Both the position numbers and the translations under genes were made by a program. The notes under the pieces were generated by a model. It saw only the letters and a list, made by a program, of their open reading frames with translations. It made no database searches and was not told the DNA's origin. From assembly GCA_015058575.1 (NCBI GenBank), contig SVBZ01000013.1:1-46373 (forward strand): a DNA stretch of 46,373 bases, in the 5' to 3' direction. Of the stretch, positions 1 to 7,010 are shown piece after piece; position 1 is the stretch's first letter; each line of letters opens with the position of its first letter. This DNA is from Pseudoselenomonas ruminantium. GTDB taxonomy: Bacteria > Bacillota > Negativicutes > Selenomonadales > Selenomonadaceae.

Positions 1-159
1 ATTCTGTGCTTATTGTAGTATGTGATGTAATGCCGTATAGCTCGTTCAAGTTCTTCGAAGCTGTGATAGGTATGCCCATAATAGATTTCCTGTTTTAGCA
101 GGCCAAAGAAATTTTCCATCACGCTATTATCCAGACAGGTACCTTTGCGAGACATACTT
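1..159 (-). pseudogene. IS3-family transposase, C-terminal fragment cut by the window edge
   Basis: On the minus strand this stretch reads through without a stop and gives the typical end of an IS3/IS150-type DDE integrase: S-M-S-R-K-G, then L-D-N-S-V-M-E-N-F-F-G-L-L-K-Q-E, then an H-x-Y-I-x-Y-Y-N segment. The D-N-S-V-M-E-N-F-F block is the usual region around the catalytic glutamate. The reading frame ends at 159, where the next element's inverted repeat begins, and no matching upstream half lies beyond that element at 890 onward. The fragment is therefore truncated on its 5' side inside the window, and its 3' end runs off the window. It is probably inactive, although what lies left of base 1 is not visible. 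Confidence 0.8.
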
Positions 160-193
160 TGAAGTGATAAACTAAAGTTGTAACACCAGTGAC
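160..193 (+). repeat. Left terminal inverted repeat of the IS3-family element
   Basis: It begins TGAAGTGATAAAC and ends TTGTAACACCAGTGAC. Compared with the reverse complement of 856-889, about 23 of 34 bases match, with the longest run at TTGTAACAC. This defines the left edge of the decayed element, which abuts the transposase fragment ending at 159. Confidence 0.65.
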
Positions 194-225
194 TAATAAA
201 ATATAATATCCTTGGAGGTTTTATT

Positions 226-855
226 ATGCCACAACATTACGACGAAATATTTAAAAAGAAGATTGTCCGCCTTCGGCTTGAAGAAGGCCAATCTATAATA
301 CCACGAACATAACGGTGTGGATGGTTACCGCAGCATGCAGATTTTCTTGAAACGAAAGCATGTTCATCTTAGTGCTCTTACTGTTCATCACTACATGAAT
401 AAGGAGCTGAATCTTCATGCCATTGTTCGAAGGAAGAAGCCAAATTACCAGAAAGGCACAGTACACAAGGTTTTTGATAATCTGTTGAACCAGGATTTCC
501 AAGCAGAACAGATTAACCAGAAATGGGCTACTGACTTTACATATCTTTTCCTGAAGGATGGCAGCGTACGGTATAATTGCTCCGTAATCGATCTGCATAA
601 CCGCAGCGTGGTATCCAGCATTACGGATAGGGACATTACCTCCGACCTGGCTATCCATATGATAATGCTCCGATGGAGCGCCACTTCAATACGCTAAAGA
701 ATGAATGGATTTACCTGCATGACTATCTGGCAGAGGACGATCTTTATGCATCTGTTGAAGAGTTCGCTTATGTCTGGTATAACCATGTGCGGCCACATTC
801 ACATAATGGTTACAAGACTCCATTCGAAGCCAGGACAGGAATCAGCAATTATTAA
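226..855 (+). pseudogene. IS3-family transposase (orfA/orfB) with two internal deletions
   Basis: A good ribosome site (GGAGG at 214-218) precedes ATG 226, which starts an orfA-like peptide (M-P-Q-H-Y-D-E-I-F-K-K-K-I-V-R) that stops at 310-312. From about 299 another frame gives orfB: H-N-G-V-D-G-Y-R-S-M near 311-340, then W-A-T-D-F-T-Y around 525-545 with the first catalytic aspartate. At about 645-660 the frame breaks after S-D-L-A-I, and the third frame resumes with Y-D-N-A-P-M-E-R-H-F-N, which carries the catalytic glutamate, through to the stop at 853-855. The segment with the second catalytic aspartate (H-S-D-Q-G) is missing. The gene cannot encode an active transposase. Confidence 0.8.
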
Positions 856-889
856 GACACAAGTGTTACAAAAATGCTTGACCACTACA
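856..889 (+). repeat. Right terminal inverted repeat of the IS3-family element
   Basis: It starts directly after the transposase stop codon and contains AAGTGTTACAA, the complement of the TTGTAACAC core at the left end. It marks the right boundary of the element; no clear flanking target duplication was identified. Confidence 0.6.
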
Positions 890-904
890 AAAGGAGCTTA
901 GTGC

Positions 905-941
905 ATAAAAGCGGGCTGACCGGTCAATTGACGGTCAGCCC
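905..941 (-). terminator. Hairpin terminator on the minus strand
   Basis: GGGCTGACCG (913-922) pairs perfectly with CGGTCAGCCC (932-941) around a 9-base loop, and the minus-strand transcript then meets TTTT (906-909). It lies downstream of the minus-strand toxin-antitoxin genes and of the gene remnant at 961-1032. The same hairpin recurs at 1909-1938 but without a clear T-run. Confidence 0.55.
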
Positions 942-982
942 GTTGGTTCTTCCCATATAACTATTCTAATTCGCGCAGCTTG
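913..982. repeat. Direct repeat, left copy flanking the toxin-antitoxin module
   Basis: About 70 bases, starting with the hairpin GGGCTGACCGGTCAA and ending near TTCGCGCAGCTT, are nearly identical to 1909-1978 in the same orientation (a few substitutions and a single-base length difference in the hairpin loop). The two copies bracket the HigB/HigA genes. Each copy also carries the 3' end of a minus-strand reading frame ending H-K-L-R-E-L-E, so the repeat seems to include the tail of a duplicated gene. Confidence 0.65.
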
Positions 983-1032
983 TGCATTATATGCTCATGG
1001 ACAGTAGCCTTCACATCGTGAAGGGCAGAAAC
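961..1032 (-). pseudogene. Remnant 3' end of a gene related to the hypothetical protein at 1976-2398
   Basis: On the minus strand this short stretch reads L-H-D-V-K-A-T-V-H-E-H-I-M-H-K-L-R-E-L-E before TAG at 961-963. The hypothetical protein at 1976-2398 ends with the similar V-H-D-D-I-M-R-K-L-R-K-L, which suggests a shared ancestor. No start or upstream domain is present, so this is a leftover tail of about 22 codons, probably made by a duplication or deletion around the toxin-antitoxin module. Confidence 0.4.
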
Positions 1033-1043
1033 TATAGCTCTAA

Positions 1044-1340
1044 TTAAATTTGTGATGCTTTGGGAAGAAATTCGATTTTTAGCTGCATCCCCAAACCGCT
1101 GGCCAGTTTTTTTAGCATATTCAGTGACGGATTTCGCGTTCCACGCTCCAATCTGCTAATATCCCCTTGATTGATGCCGGTGCGAGCGGCAAGTTCTGCC
1201 TGCGTAATCTGCTGTTCCTTGCGAGCCTTGACGATTGCCCGGATAATGTCCATCTCTGGCTGTATATCCTCATATTCCTTGCGAAAATTTTCGCTTTCCA
1301 TGCGCTTGTTGAGGGAGTCTCTAAAGGTAATCATTGGCAT
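1044..1340 (-). CDS. HigA-type antitoxin, XRE-family helix-turn-helix protein
   Basis: A 98-residue protein whose centre (about residues 44-72) is a lambda-repressor-like helix-turn-helix: I-T-Q-A-E-L-A-A-R-T-G-I-N-Q-G-D-I-S-R-L, followed by E-R-G-T-R-N-P-S. Proteins of this shape paired with a Gp49/RelE-type toxin neutralise the toxin and, with it, repress their own promoter. It is the second gene of the pair: its start overlaps the end of the upstream toxin gene by 10 bases, giving translational coupling and the toxin-first order of HigBA modules. The family assignment is firm; the identity as HigA in particular is by gene order and size. Confidence 0.85.
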   Translation of the reverse strand: MPMITFRDSLNKRMESENFRKEYEDIQPEMDIIRAIVKARKEQQITQAELAARTGINQGDISRLERGTRNPSLNMLKKLASGLGMQLKIEFLPKASQI

Positions 1341-1693
1341 TTGCTCCTTTCTAAAAATATCTTACGGTATTTTTTCGCCAGTTCAATCTGAGCCTTGGGT
1401 GTCTTCTGCGTTTTCTTGACAAAACCGTTGGTCATCACGATGGTTTTGCCCACATAAAAGAAATACAGGACACGGGTGATATTAGAGCCGAATTTTGCCC
1501 GGACTTCAAAAATCCCGTCCTCCAAATGTTCCGAATAGGGCATACGCAACTCATTGCCGTACTCGGCCAGTATATCCATCATGCCATACATTTTGGCTGC
1601 CATCTTGTCATCAAGAGAGTCAAGAAACGACTGAACCGGGCAGGCGTCATTGTCCGGTTCGAAAAATATGATATTGAAATTGTCTTTGGACAT
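1331..1693 (-). CDS. HigB/Gp49-like toxin of a type II toxin-antitoxin pair
   Basis: 120 residues resembling the phage-derived Gp49-like/HigB group of the RelE superfamily. Features include F-L-D-S-L-D-D-K near the N-terminus, then G-I-F-E-V-R-A-K-F-G and R-V-L-Y-F-F-Y, and late V-M-T-N-G-F-V-K-K-T-Q-K-T-P. That pattern (E-x-R, then Y-F, then H/N-G-F-x-K-K-x-x-K-T-P) is typical of these ribosome-dependent mRNA endonucleases. The start ATG (1691-1693) has a good ribosome site, GGAGGTAC at 1698-1705 on the minus strand. It is cotranscribed with the antitoxin from the promoter at 1711-1739. The length is normal and the frame intact, so the module may still work. Confidence 0.82.
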   Translation of the reverse strand: MSKDNFNIIFFEPDNDACPVQSFLDSLDDKMAAKMYGMMDILAEYGNELRMPYSEHLEDGIFEVRAKFGSNITRVLYFFYVGKTIVMTNGFVKKTQKTPKAQIELAKKYRKIFLERSKCQ

Positions 1694-1710
1694 ATAGTAC
1701 CTCCACTTAC

Positions 1711-1739
1711 ATAATATGGTATTTTTACCATATTGTCAA
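1711..1739 (-). promoter_or_regulatory. Toxin-antitoxin promoter with overlapping palindromic operator
   Basis: On the minus strand TTGACA (1739-1734) and TATTAT (1716-1711) are exactly 17 bases apart. A perfect inverted repeat, AATATGGTA/TACCATATT (1713-1721 and 1726-1734, 4-base spacer), covers the spacer and part of the -10. This is the usual site for autoregulation by an XRE antitoxin or the toxin-antitoxin complex. Confidence 0.8.
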
Positions 1740-1908
1740 CAAGTTTTCTAACCATAGCAAAAGTGGCTGACAAGTCAAAGTCAGCTGCTTTTGGTGGTGA
1801 TTATAGAACCAGTTGGTAACAAGTTTGCTGGCAAGAGGATTAAGAACATCCATATACCGATAAAGCAACCTTCGGATAATGTCATAGGGATAAACCTCAT
1901 GGAAATCA
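1740..1908 (-). other. Intergenic stretch with a hairpin and an open minus-strand frame of unknown origin
   Basis: No gene is recognised here. A two-part stem, AAAAG plus GCTGAC (1759-1771) against GTCAGC plus CTTTT (1780-1792), forms a hairpin. The minus strand is open for about 55 codons from about 1905 down to 1750, with the natural-looking peptide Y-P-Y-D-I-I-R-R-L-L-Y-R-Y-M-D-V-L-N-P-L, but it has no start codon with a ribosome site. It may be another gene fragment of this decayed patch. Confidence 0.3.
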
Positions 1909-1978
1909 GGGCTGACCGGTCAATTTGACGGTCAGCCCGTTGGTTCTTCATATATAATATTCTAATTCTCGCAGTTTA
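1909..1978. repeat. Direct repeat, right copy flanking the toxin-antitoxin module
   Basis: This is the second copy of the ~70-base repeat at 913-982, again beginning with the GGGCTGACCG hairpin and containing GTTGGTTCTT and ATTCTAATTC. Here it runs directly into the 3' end of the hypothetical gene at 1976-2398. Confidence 0.65.
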
Positions 1979-2398
1979 TGAGCCTGATGTTTGTTTATTT
2001 TCTAGAGGATTCAACTTGCGCAACTTACGCATAATATCATCATGGACATCCGTGGTTTCACTGCGATAGGCGGAGAGAATATCGGTCAATGCCGGGTGCA
2101 TGAGATGATTGGCATCCGGGTCAGTGTACATCATAATGTCCAGTATACTGCTGTCCATGGTGGTCTGGAATTTAGCAATCATATTTTGCACAGCTTGTGA
2201 ATTAAAATTCTTCTCCATGTTTTTGCTCAGTGCCGTTTCGTCCAGCTGCCCCGACTTCGCCAAATGATAGTACCCATCAATAGCGCTTGCGTTTTGTGTG
2301 CCGAAATCCTCGCTATTGTTGTCGATATAATGACCGGAACGCGCTTCTTCAACCAGAGAGATAATTCTATCGAGCAGAGGATTGGGATTTTGGCTGTT
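1976..2398 (-). CDS. Hypothetical protein, probably 5'-truncated
   Basis: A 140-residue frame from ATG 2398. It is acidic and Asn-rich, predicted soluble and mostly helical, with no signal peptide. The visible text includes L-L-D-R-I-I-S-L-V-E-E-A-R-S-G-H-Y and, late, D-D-I-M-R-K-L-R-K-L. I do not recognise the family. The frame stays open to 2458, but those extra codons are antisense to an IS3 transposase fragment starting near 2400, and ATG 2398 has no ribosome site. The gene most likely lost its real start when the IS fragment joined it. Its C-terminus resembles the remnant at 961-1032. Confidence 0.45.
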   Translation of the reverse strand, partial: NSQNPNPLLDRIISLVEEARSGHYIDNNSEDFGTQNASAIDGYYHLAKSGQLDETALSKNMEKNFNSQAVQNMIAKFQTTMDSSILDIMMYTDPDANHLMHPALTDILSAYRSETTDVHDDIMRKLRKLNPLENKQTSGS

Positions 2399-2399
2399 C

Positions 2400-2530
2400 A
2401 TATCAAAGGAATTTACCGAATTCTGTGAATCGGCAGGTATTACCCAAAGTATGAGCAAGGCTGGCTATCCATATGATAATGCTCCGATGGAGCGCTACTT
2501 CAATACGCTAAAGAATGGATGGAATACCTA
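2400..2530 (+). pseudogene. IS3-family transposase fragment, catalytic-glutamate region
   Basis: It reads E-F-T-E-F-C-E-S-A-G-I-T-Q-S-M-S-K-A-G-Y and then P-Y-D-N-A-P-M-E-R-Y-F-N-T-L-K-N. This is the same family as the element at 160-889 and carries exactly part of the sequence that element has lost. Nucleotide identity with 650-715 is very high (GGCTATCCATATGATAATGC and onward), then fades after about 2530. No ends or start are present. It is a solo fragment that cuts into the neighbouring hypothetical gene. Confidence 0.75.
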
Positions 2531-2775
2531 TAATCAAGCAACAGCATTGGAAGTTTACCGATTGATTAAGGGAAAATATGTAGAGTTACTGTTGGTTTGG
2601 GATAAGGGGCGCAGCAGAGACTGGAATCTGACCTGTCAATTTGACAAGTCAATATGTGATGTTTTCTACATGCAGGGGTGCGGTTGTCAATAAAAATGTG
2701 ATAATCTATGCAAAATAAGCTAGAAAAATGTGATTTTCAAGAGTAATATGTGGAGAATTTTGTGATAGGGAGACG
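2531..2775. other. Intergenic stretch with a tandem TTGAC/GTCAA palindrome
   Basis: The transposase frame continues open to 2693, but the peptide no longer looks like a transposase. The only structure seen is two adjacent palindromes, CTGACCTGTCAA (2628-2639) and TTGACAAGTCAA (2641-2652). No gene, promoter or RNA is supported. Confidence 0.4.
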
Positions 2776-2815
2776 AAAAAGGCAGAGCTACCGATGCGGA
2801 TAGCTCTGCCTTTTT
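2776..2815 (-). terminator. Strong hairpin terminator after the AGCS symporter gene
   Basis: GGCAGAGCTA (2781-2790) pairs perfectly with TAGCTCTGCC (2801-2810), flanked by AAAAA (2776-2780) and TTTTT (2811-2815). It lies 12 bases past the stop of the minus-strand symporter gene and could work in both directions. Confidence 0.88.
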
Positions 2816-2827
2816 CTGTATGCGTAT

Positions 2828-4246
<1,419 letters not shown>

Positions 4247-4366
4247 GAATATACCTCTTTTCCAATAAAATAAGCCTTTTGTTCCTACCGCAAAAAAAGC
4301 ACACGTCACACATGTACTGGATAGTTGCAAAAGGCGCCGTTGCCCTAAAGATATAATAAAAATTAC
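4247..4366 (-). ncRNA. Structured 5' leader of the AGCS symporter gene, candidate cis-regulatory RNA
   Basis: The predicted transcript starts near 4366, leaving about 120 nt before the start codon. On the minus strand, GCCUUUUG (4335-4328) pairs perfectly with CAAAAGGC (4281-4274). Inside it CUAUC (4324-4320) pairs with GGUAG (4289-4285), and within that ACAUG/CGUGU (4315-4311 and 4305-4301) makes a small hairpin. The nested helices suggest a folded leader. I do not recognise it as a glycine riboswitch or any other named class, and there is no terminator-like T-run after the outer stem. Confidence 0.35.
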
Positions 4367-4372
4367 ATATCT

Positions 4373-4402
4373 ATTATAGCGTTTTGGATTAGTAGCTGTC
4401 AA
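4373..4402 (-). promoter_or_regulatory. Promoter of the AGCS symporter gene
   Basis: On the minus strand TTGACA (4402-4397) and TATAAT (4378-4373) are separated by 18 bases. Both hexamers match the sigma-A/sigma-70 consensus perfectly. Confidence 0.8.
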
Positions 4403-4425
4403 GTTTGTGTTAGTTTGTATACAAA

Positions 4426-4455
4426 AACAGCTCCGCAGGATTATGCGGAGCTGTT
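4426..4455 (-). terminator. Terminator after the PycB/OadA-type gene
   Basis: AACAGCTCCGCA (4426-4437) and TGCGGAGCTGTT (4444-4455) form a perfect 12-bp stem with a 6-base loop. On the minus strand it is followed by TTTTTG. It closes the transcript of the gene at 4487-5875. Confidence 0.85.
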
Positions 4456-4486
4456 GACTTATGAGATAACAGGAGATTTCTTGTTA

Positions 4487-5875
4487 TCAAGCTTTTTTGT
4501 AAGCCGTGATCTTCTGGTAATGGTTCTGGAAGAACTCCTCGGCAACCTGCGGGAACAGGGCATAGGAGAGAACATCTTCTTCGGACGGATTCAGATAGCC
4601 TTTTTCCTTGAGCTCGGCTTCGAACTCAGCGAAGGTCTTGGCTTTAGCGTCCTCGATCGAGCAATCCTCGATGATGTCTTCTGGTGCGATGCCCAGCGTC
4701 TTCGTGAGGAAGTCGCGATCGATAGCGACCGGCGTACGGCCAAATTTACCACGAGCGAGGTCTTTGAATTCTTTCGGAACCATCTTATAGCGCTCGCCGC
4801 TCATGACGTTGAAGGTAGCCATCGTGCCGACAATCTGCGAGGACGGCGTGACGAGCGGCGGGTAGCCGAGGTCTTTGCGGACGCGCGGCATCTCATCGAG
4901 CAGATCCTGATATTTGTCTTCCATGCCGGCTTCTTTGAGCTGGTTGGCGAGGTTCGAGAGCATGCCGCCCGGAATCTGGAAGTCGAGGACGTTCGGGTTG
5001 ATATCGAAATAGCCCTTGAGATTGAATTCGTTGATGATGCGTTTCTTGACACTGAGGAAGTGCTTGGAAATCGGTGTGAGTTTCTGGACGTCGATGCCCG
5101 TATCGTATTCCGTGCCTTCAAGTGCGCGGACCATCGTTTCCGTGCATGGCTGGGACGTGTCCGAGGAGAACGGAGCAAGGGCCGTATCGATGATGTCGAC
5201 ACCGGCTTCGATGGCTTTGAGGTAGGTTGCATGGCCGAAACCGGACGTGCAGTGCGTGTGGAGCTCGACCGGGATGTCAAGCGCAGCCTTGAGCTTCTTG
5301 ACGAGGTCTTCGGCTACATATGGCTTGAGCAGGCCGGACATGTCCTTGATGCAGACGGAGTGGCAGCCCATATCCTGCAGTTCTTTCGCCAGCTCGACGA
5401 ATTTTTCGTTCGTATGGACCGGGCTGATGGTGTAGACGAGACAGCCCTGGACTTCCGGCTTCTCGGGGCAGTTGAGCGCTGCATTGATGGCAACTTTGAG
5501 GTTGCGGACATCGTTTAAGGCATCGAAGATGCGGAATACGCCGACACCGTGCTGAGATGCCTTCTGAACGAATTTTTCTACGACATCGTTGGAGTAGTGA
5601 TTATAGCCCAGGAGATTCTGGCCGCGCAGCAGCATCTGGATCGGGGTGTTGAGATTGGCCTTCAAGGTGTCGAGCCGCTCCCAAGGATCTTCGCCGAGGA
5701 AACGCAGGCAGGTATCGAACGTTGCACCGCCCCAGGCTTCGAGCGCCTTGTAACCTACTGCGTCAAGGGCCTCAAGTTGTGGGAGCATATCTTCGATACG
5801 CATGCGCGTTGCGCACAGGGACTGATGACCGTCACGCAGGACCGTCTCCATAATCTGAACTGGTTTCTTTGCCAT
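4487..5875 (-). CDS. Carboxyltransferase subunit of pyruvate carboxylase/oxaloacetate decarboxylase type
   Basis: 462 residues forming a DRE-TIM carboxyltransferase domain plus the following PYC_OADA region. Visible hallmarks are R-D-G-H-Q-S-L near residue 14 (metal/substrate loop), A-W-G-G-A-T-F-D-T-C, F-R-I-F-D-A-L-N-D, C-I-K-D-M-S-G with the active-site lysine, and the metal ligands in E-L-H-T-H-C. It moves a carboxyl group between oxaloacetate/pyruvate and biotin. No C-terminal biotinyl domain (E-A-M-K-M) is present, so the biotin carrier must be a separate protein outside this window. The same arrangement serves subunit B of two-part pyruvate carboxylases and Na+-pumping decarboxylases, and the sequence alone does not separate them. 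ATG 5875 is chosen because GGAGAG at about 5885-5890 fits; GTG 5884 is the alternative. Confidence 0.88.
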   Translation of the reverse strand: MAKKPVQIMETVLRDGHQSLCATRMRIEDMLPQLEALDAVGYKALEAWGGATFDTCLRFLGEDPWERLDTLKANLNTPIQMLLRGQNLLGYNHYSNDVVEKFVQKASQHGVGVFRIFDALNDVRNLKVAINAALNCPEKPEVQGCLVYTISPVHTNEKFVELAKELQDMGCHSVCIKDMSGLLKPYVAEDLVKKLKAALDIPVELHTHCTSGFGHATYLKAIEAGVDIIDTALAPFSSDTSQPCTETMVRALEGTEYDTGIDVQKLTPISKHFLSVKKRIINEFNLKGYFDINPNVLDFQIPGGMLSNLANQLKEAGMEDKYQDLLDEMPRVRKDLGYPPLVTPSSQIVGTMATFNVMSGERYKMVPKEFKDLARGKFGRTPVAIDRDFLTKTLGIAPEDIIEDCSIEDAKAKTFAEFEAELKEKGYLNPSEEDVLSYALFPQVAEEFFQNHYQKITAYKKA

Positions 5876-6024
5876 AATCAACACTCTCCTCTAAATTATT
5901 GATACATAACTATCGATTATCGATGCTATGGTATCGAAAGGCCTGGTTTTTGTTTTTGCATTGCAGATGAAGCCTTGATAGCATTGGCTTGCAAGACTGT
6001 TTGCAAATTTAACATCACAAGAAT
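5876..6024 (-). other. Leader of the carboxyltransferase gene, no named element
   Basis: About 140 nt lie between the predicted transcription start (near 6018) and ATG 5875. It contains overlapping ATCGAT palindromes around 5910-5938, which could be an operator or a small fold. No riboswitch class is recognised. Confidence 0.3.
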
Positions 6025-6053
6025 AGTATAGGTACTAAAAAGTTCTTTGTCAA
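6025..6053 (-). promoter_or_regulatory. Promoter of the carboxyltransferase gene
   Basis: On the minus strand TTGACA (6053-6048) and TATACT (6030-6025) lie 17 bases apart, a near-perfect sigma-A/sigma-70 promoter. Nothing gene-like is seen from here to the start of the divergent gene at 6253. That gene has a possible -10 TATAAT at 6221-6226 but no good -35. Confidence 0.78.
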
Positions 6054-6252
6054 TGGAAAATGTGATTCTTTTCTCAAACTATAACTAATTTGAATTATAG
6101 TCTTGGTTTATCGTGCAATAGTTTATTTTAAGGTTTGTTTTTGCGGTTCGGAAGGGCTGCGGATTCTTTGCTGGACAAAACGGGCAAATCTGCGGTACTA
6201 TGTTACGTAGATTGCATTTATATAATATTAAAGTGGATAGGAAGACGGATTG

Positions 6253-6885
6253 ATGGATGATCGTGTATCAAAACTGCATATGATGGTTGTGGTTCTGCTG
6301 GTGATGGCAGTGATTGGCGTAGTGGGATTTTTCAGCGTGGTGGAATATTCCAAGCAGCAGTTTCTAACTGACAGCCTTGCGAAGGGCAAGGCCATGCTGG
6401 CGGAGCAGGATTACCAGTCGGCCCGTGTGTATCTGTCTATGTTTGAAGAAAAGGGAAAGACGGAGCTTGGGTATAATCTCTATGGTTTTACGGCGGCGAT
6501 GCTTGCCTACCGGACGTATCTGGGAACTGGCGACATCAATCAGCTGCAAGTGGCCAGTGATTATCTTGCACAGATCAATATGGGGAATCTGGCGGGCTAT
6601 GCGGGCAAGGCGCAGGAGCTGAAAGCGAAGGTCGATGACTGCCTGGCCTCCTATCAGGAGCAGGTGGAGGCACAGCAGCAGGCTGAGGCCGCAGCGGCAG
6701 CGGCCGAGGAAGAGAAAAAGGCACCCAAAGCCGAGGCTAGAACGGAAAAGGCAGCCCGCGCGGTAGAGGAGAAGACTGCAGCACCGAAAGAAGCGGCGGC
6801 AAAGCCAAAAGCGGCGCCAGCGCCGAAAGCAGCTGCGGCACCACCGCCGAAGGCCGCGGCACCAGCTGGCAAGGACAAAAAATAA
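6253..6885 (+). CDS. Membrane-anchored protein with Ala/Lys/Pro-rich tail, unknown function
   Basis: 210 residues in three parts: a single N-terminal membrane segment (about residues 9-27, V-V-V-L-L-V-M-A-V-I-G-V-V-G-F-F), a helical middle (about 28-135, possibly TPR-like, with Y-Q-S-A-R-V-Y-L-S-M-F), and a long low-complexity tail from about 136 made of Ala, Lys, Glu and Pro. The tail resembles the periplasmic linkers of TonB/TolA-like or envelope-spanning proteins, but no folded C-terminal domain follows it. ATG 6253 is preferred over TTG 6250. It is a single gene, with its own terminator right after it. I do not recognise the family; an envelope-associated role is inference. Confidence 0.7.
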   Translation: MDDRVSKLHMMVVVLLVMAVIGVVGFFSVVEYSKQQFLTDSLAKGKAMLAEQDYQSARVYLSMFEEKGKTELGYNLYGFTAAMLAYRTYLGTGDINQLQVASDYLAQINMGNLAGYAGKAQELKAKVDDCLASYQEQVEAQQQAEAAAAAAEEEKKAPKAEARTEKAARAVEEKTAAPKEAAAKPKAAPAPKAAAAPPPKAAAPAGKDKK

Positions 6886-6902
6886 CGAAAACAGATAGAA
6901 GG

Positions 6903-6932
6903 AAAACAGTGCTTGCAGGAGCACTGTTTTTT
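6903..6932 (+). terminator. Terminator after the Ala/Lys/Pro-tail protein gene
   Basis: AAAACAGTGCT (6903-6913) and AGCACTGTTTT (6920-6930) make a perfect 11-bp stem with a 6-base loop, ending in a T-run to 6932. Confidence 0.88.
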
Positions 6933-6950
6933 ATATTTATGCAGAAATGC

Positions 6951-6978
6951 TTGCATTTTTTTGCAAATAAGGTATGAT
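6951..6978 (+). promoter_or_regulatory. Promoter of the YjiH-like gene
   Basis: TTGCAT (6951-6956) and TATGAT (6973-6978) are 16 bases apart. Transcription would begin near 6985, which leaves ATG 6987 with almost no leader and favours ATG 7011 as the start. Confidence 0.5.
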
Positions 6979-7010
6979 AGATAAGTATGATTCAAGAAAG
7001 AAGGAAGCGA

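Larger units (their letters stand above)
160..889 (+). mobile_element. Decayed IS3-family insertion sequence with both ends present
   Basis: The two ends form imperfect 34-base inverted repeats (160-193 and 856-889, about 23 of 34 positions matching, with a shared TTGTAACAC core). Between them lies a transposase that has lost two internal pieces. The whole element is only about 730 bp, whereas intact IS3-family elements are usually 1.2-1.5 kb. It has the expected order: a short orfA-like start, then the orfB integrase region. The internal deletions and frame changes mean it can no longer supply its own transposase. Confidence 0.75.

Noticed and set aside
1976..2458. The full 160-codon frame of the hypothetical protein
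   Set aside because: The first 20 codons are antisense to an IS3 transposase fragment and have no ribosome site; ATG 2398 is used and truncation is noted.
4247..4366. Glycine riboswitch before the AGCS symporter
   Set aside because: The leader is folded, but the conserved glycine aptamer cores are not visible, so only an unnamed structured leader is reported.
4415..5518. A 367-codon plus-strand frame over the carboxyltransferase gene
   Set aside because: It is antisense to a well-conserved enzyme and starts inside that gene's terminator. No recognisable domain.
6640..6885. Treating the Ala/Lys/Pro-rich tail protein as TonB or TolA
   Set aside because: It has an anchor and a low-complexity linker but no folded C-terminal TonB or TolA domain; a true TonB is encoded at 23860.
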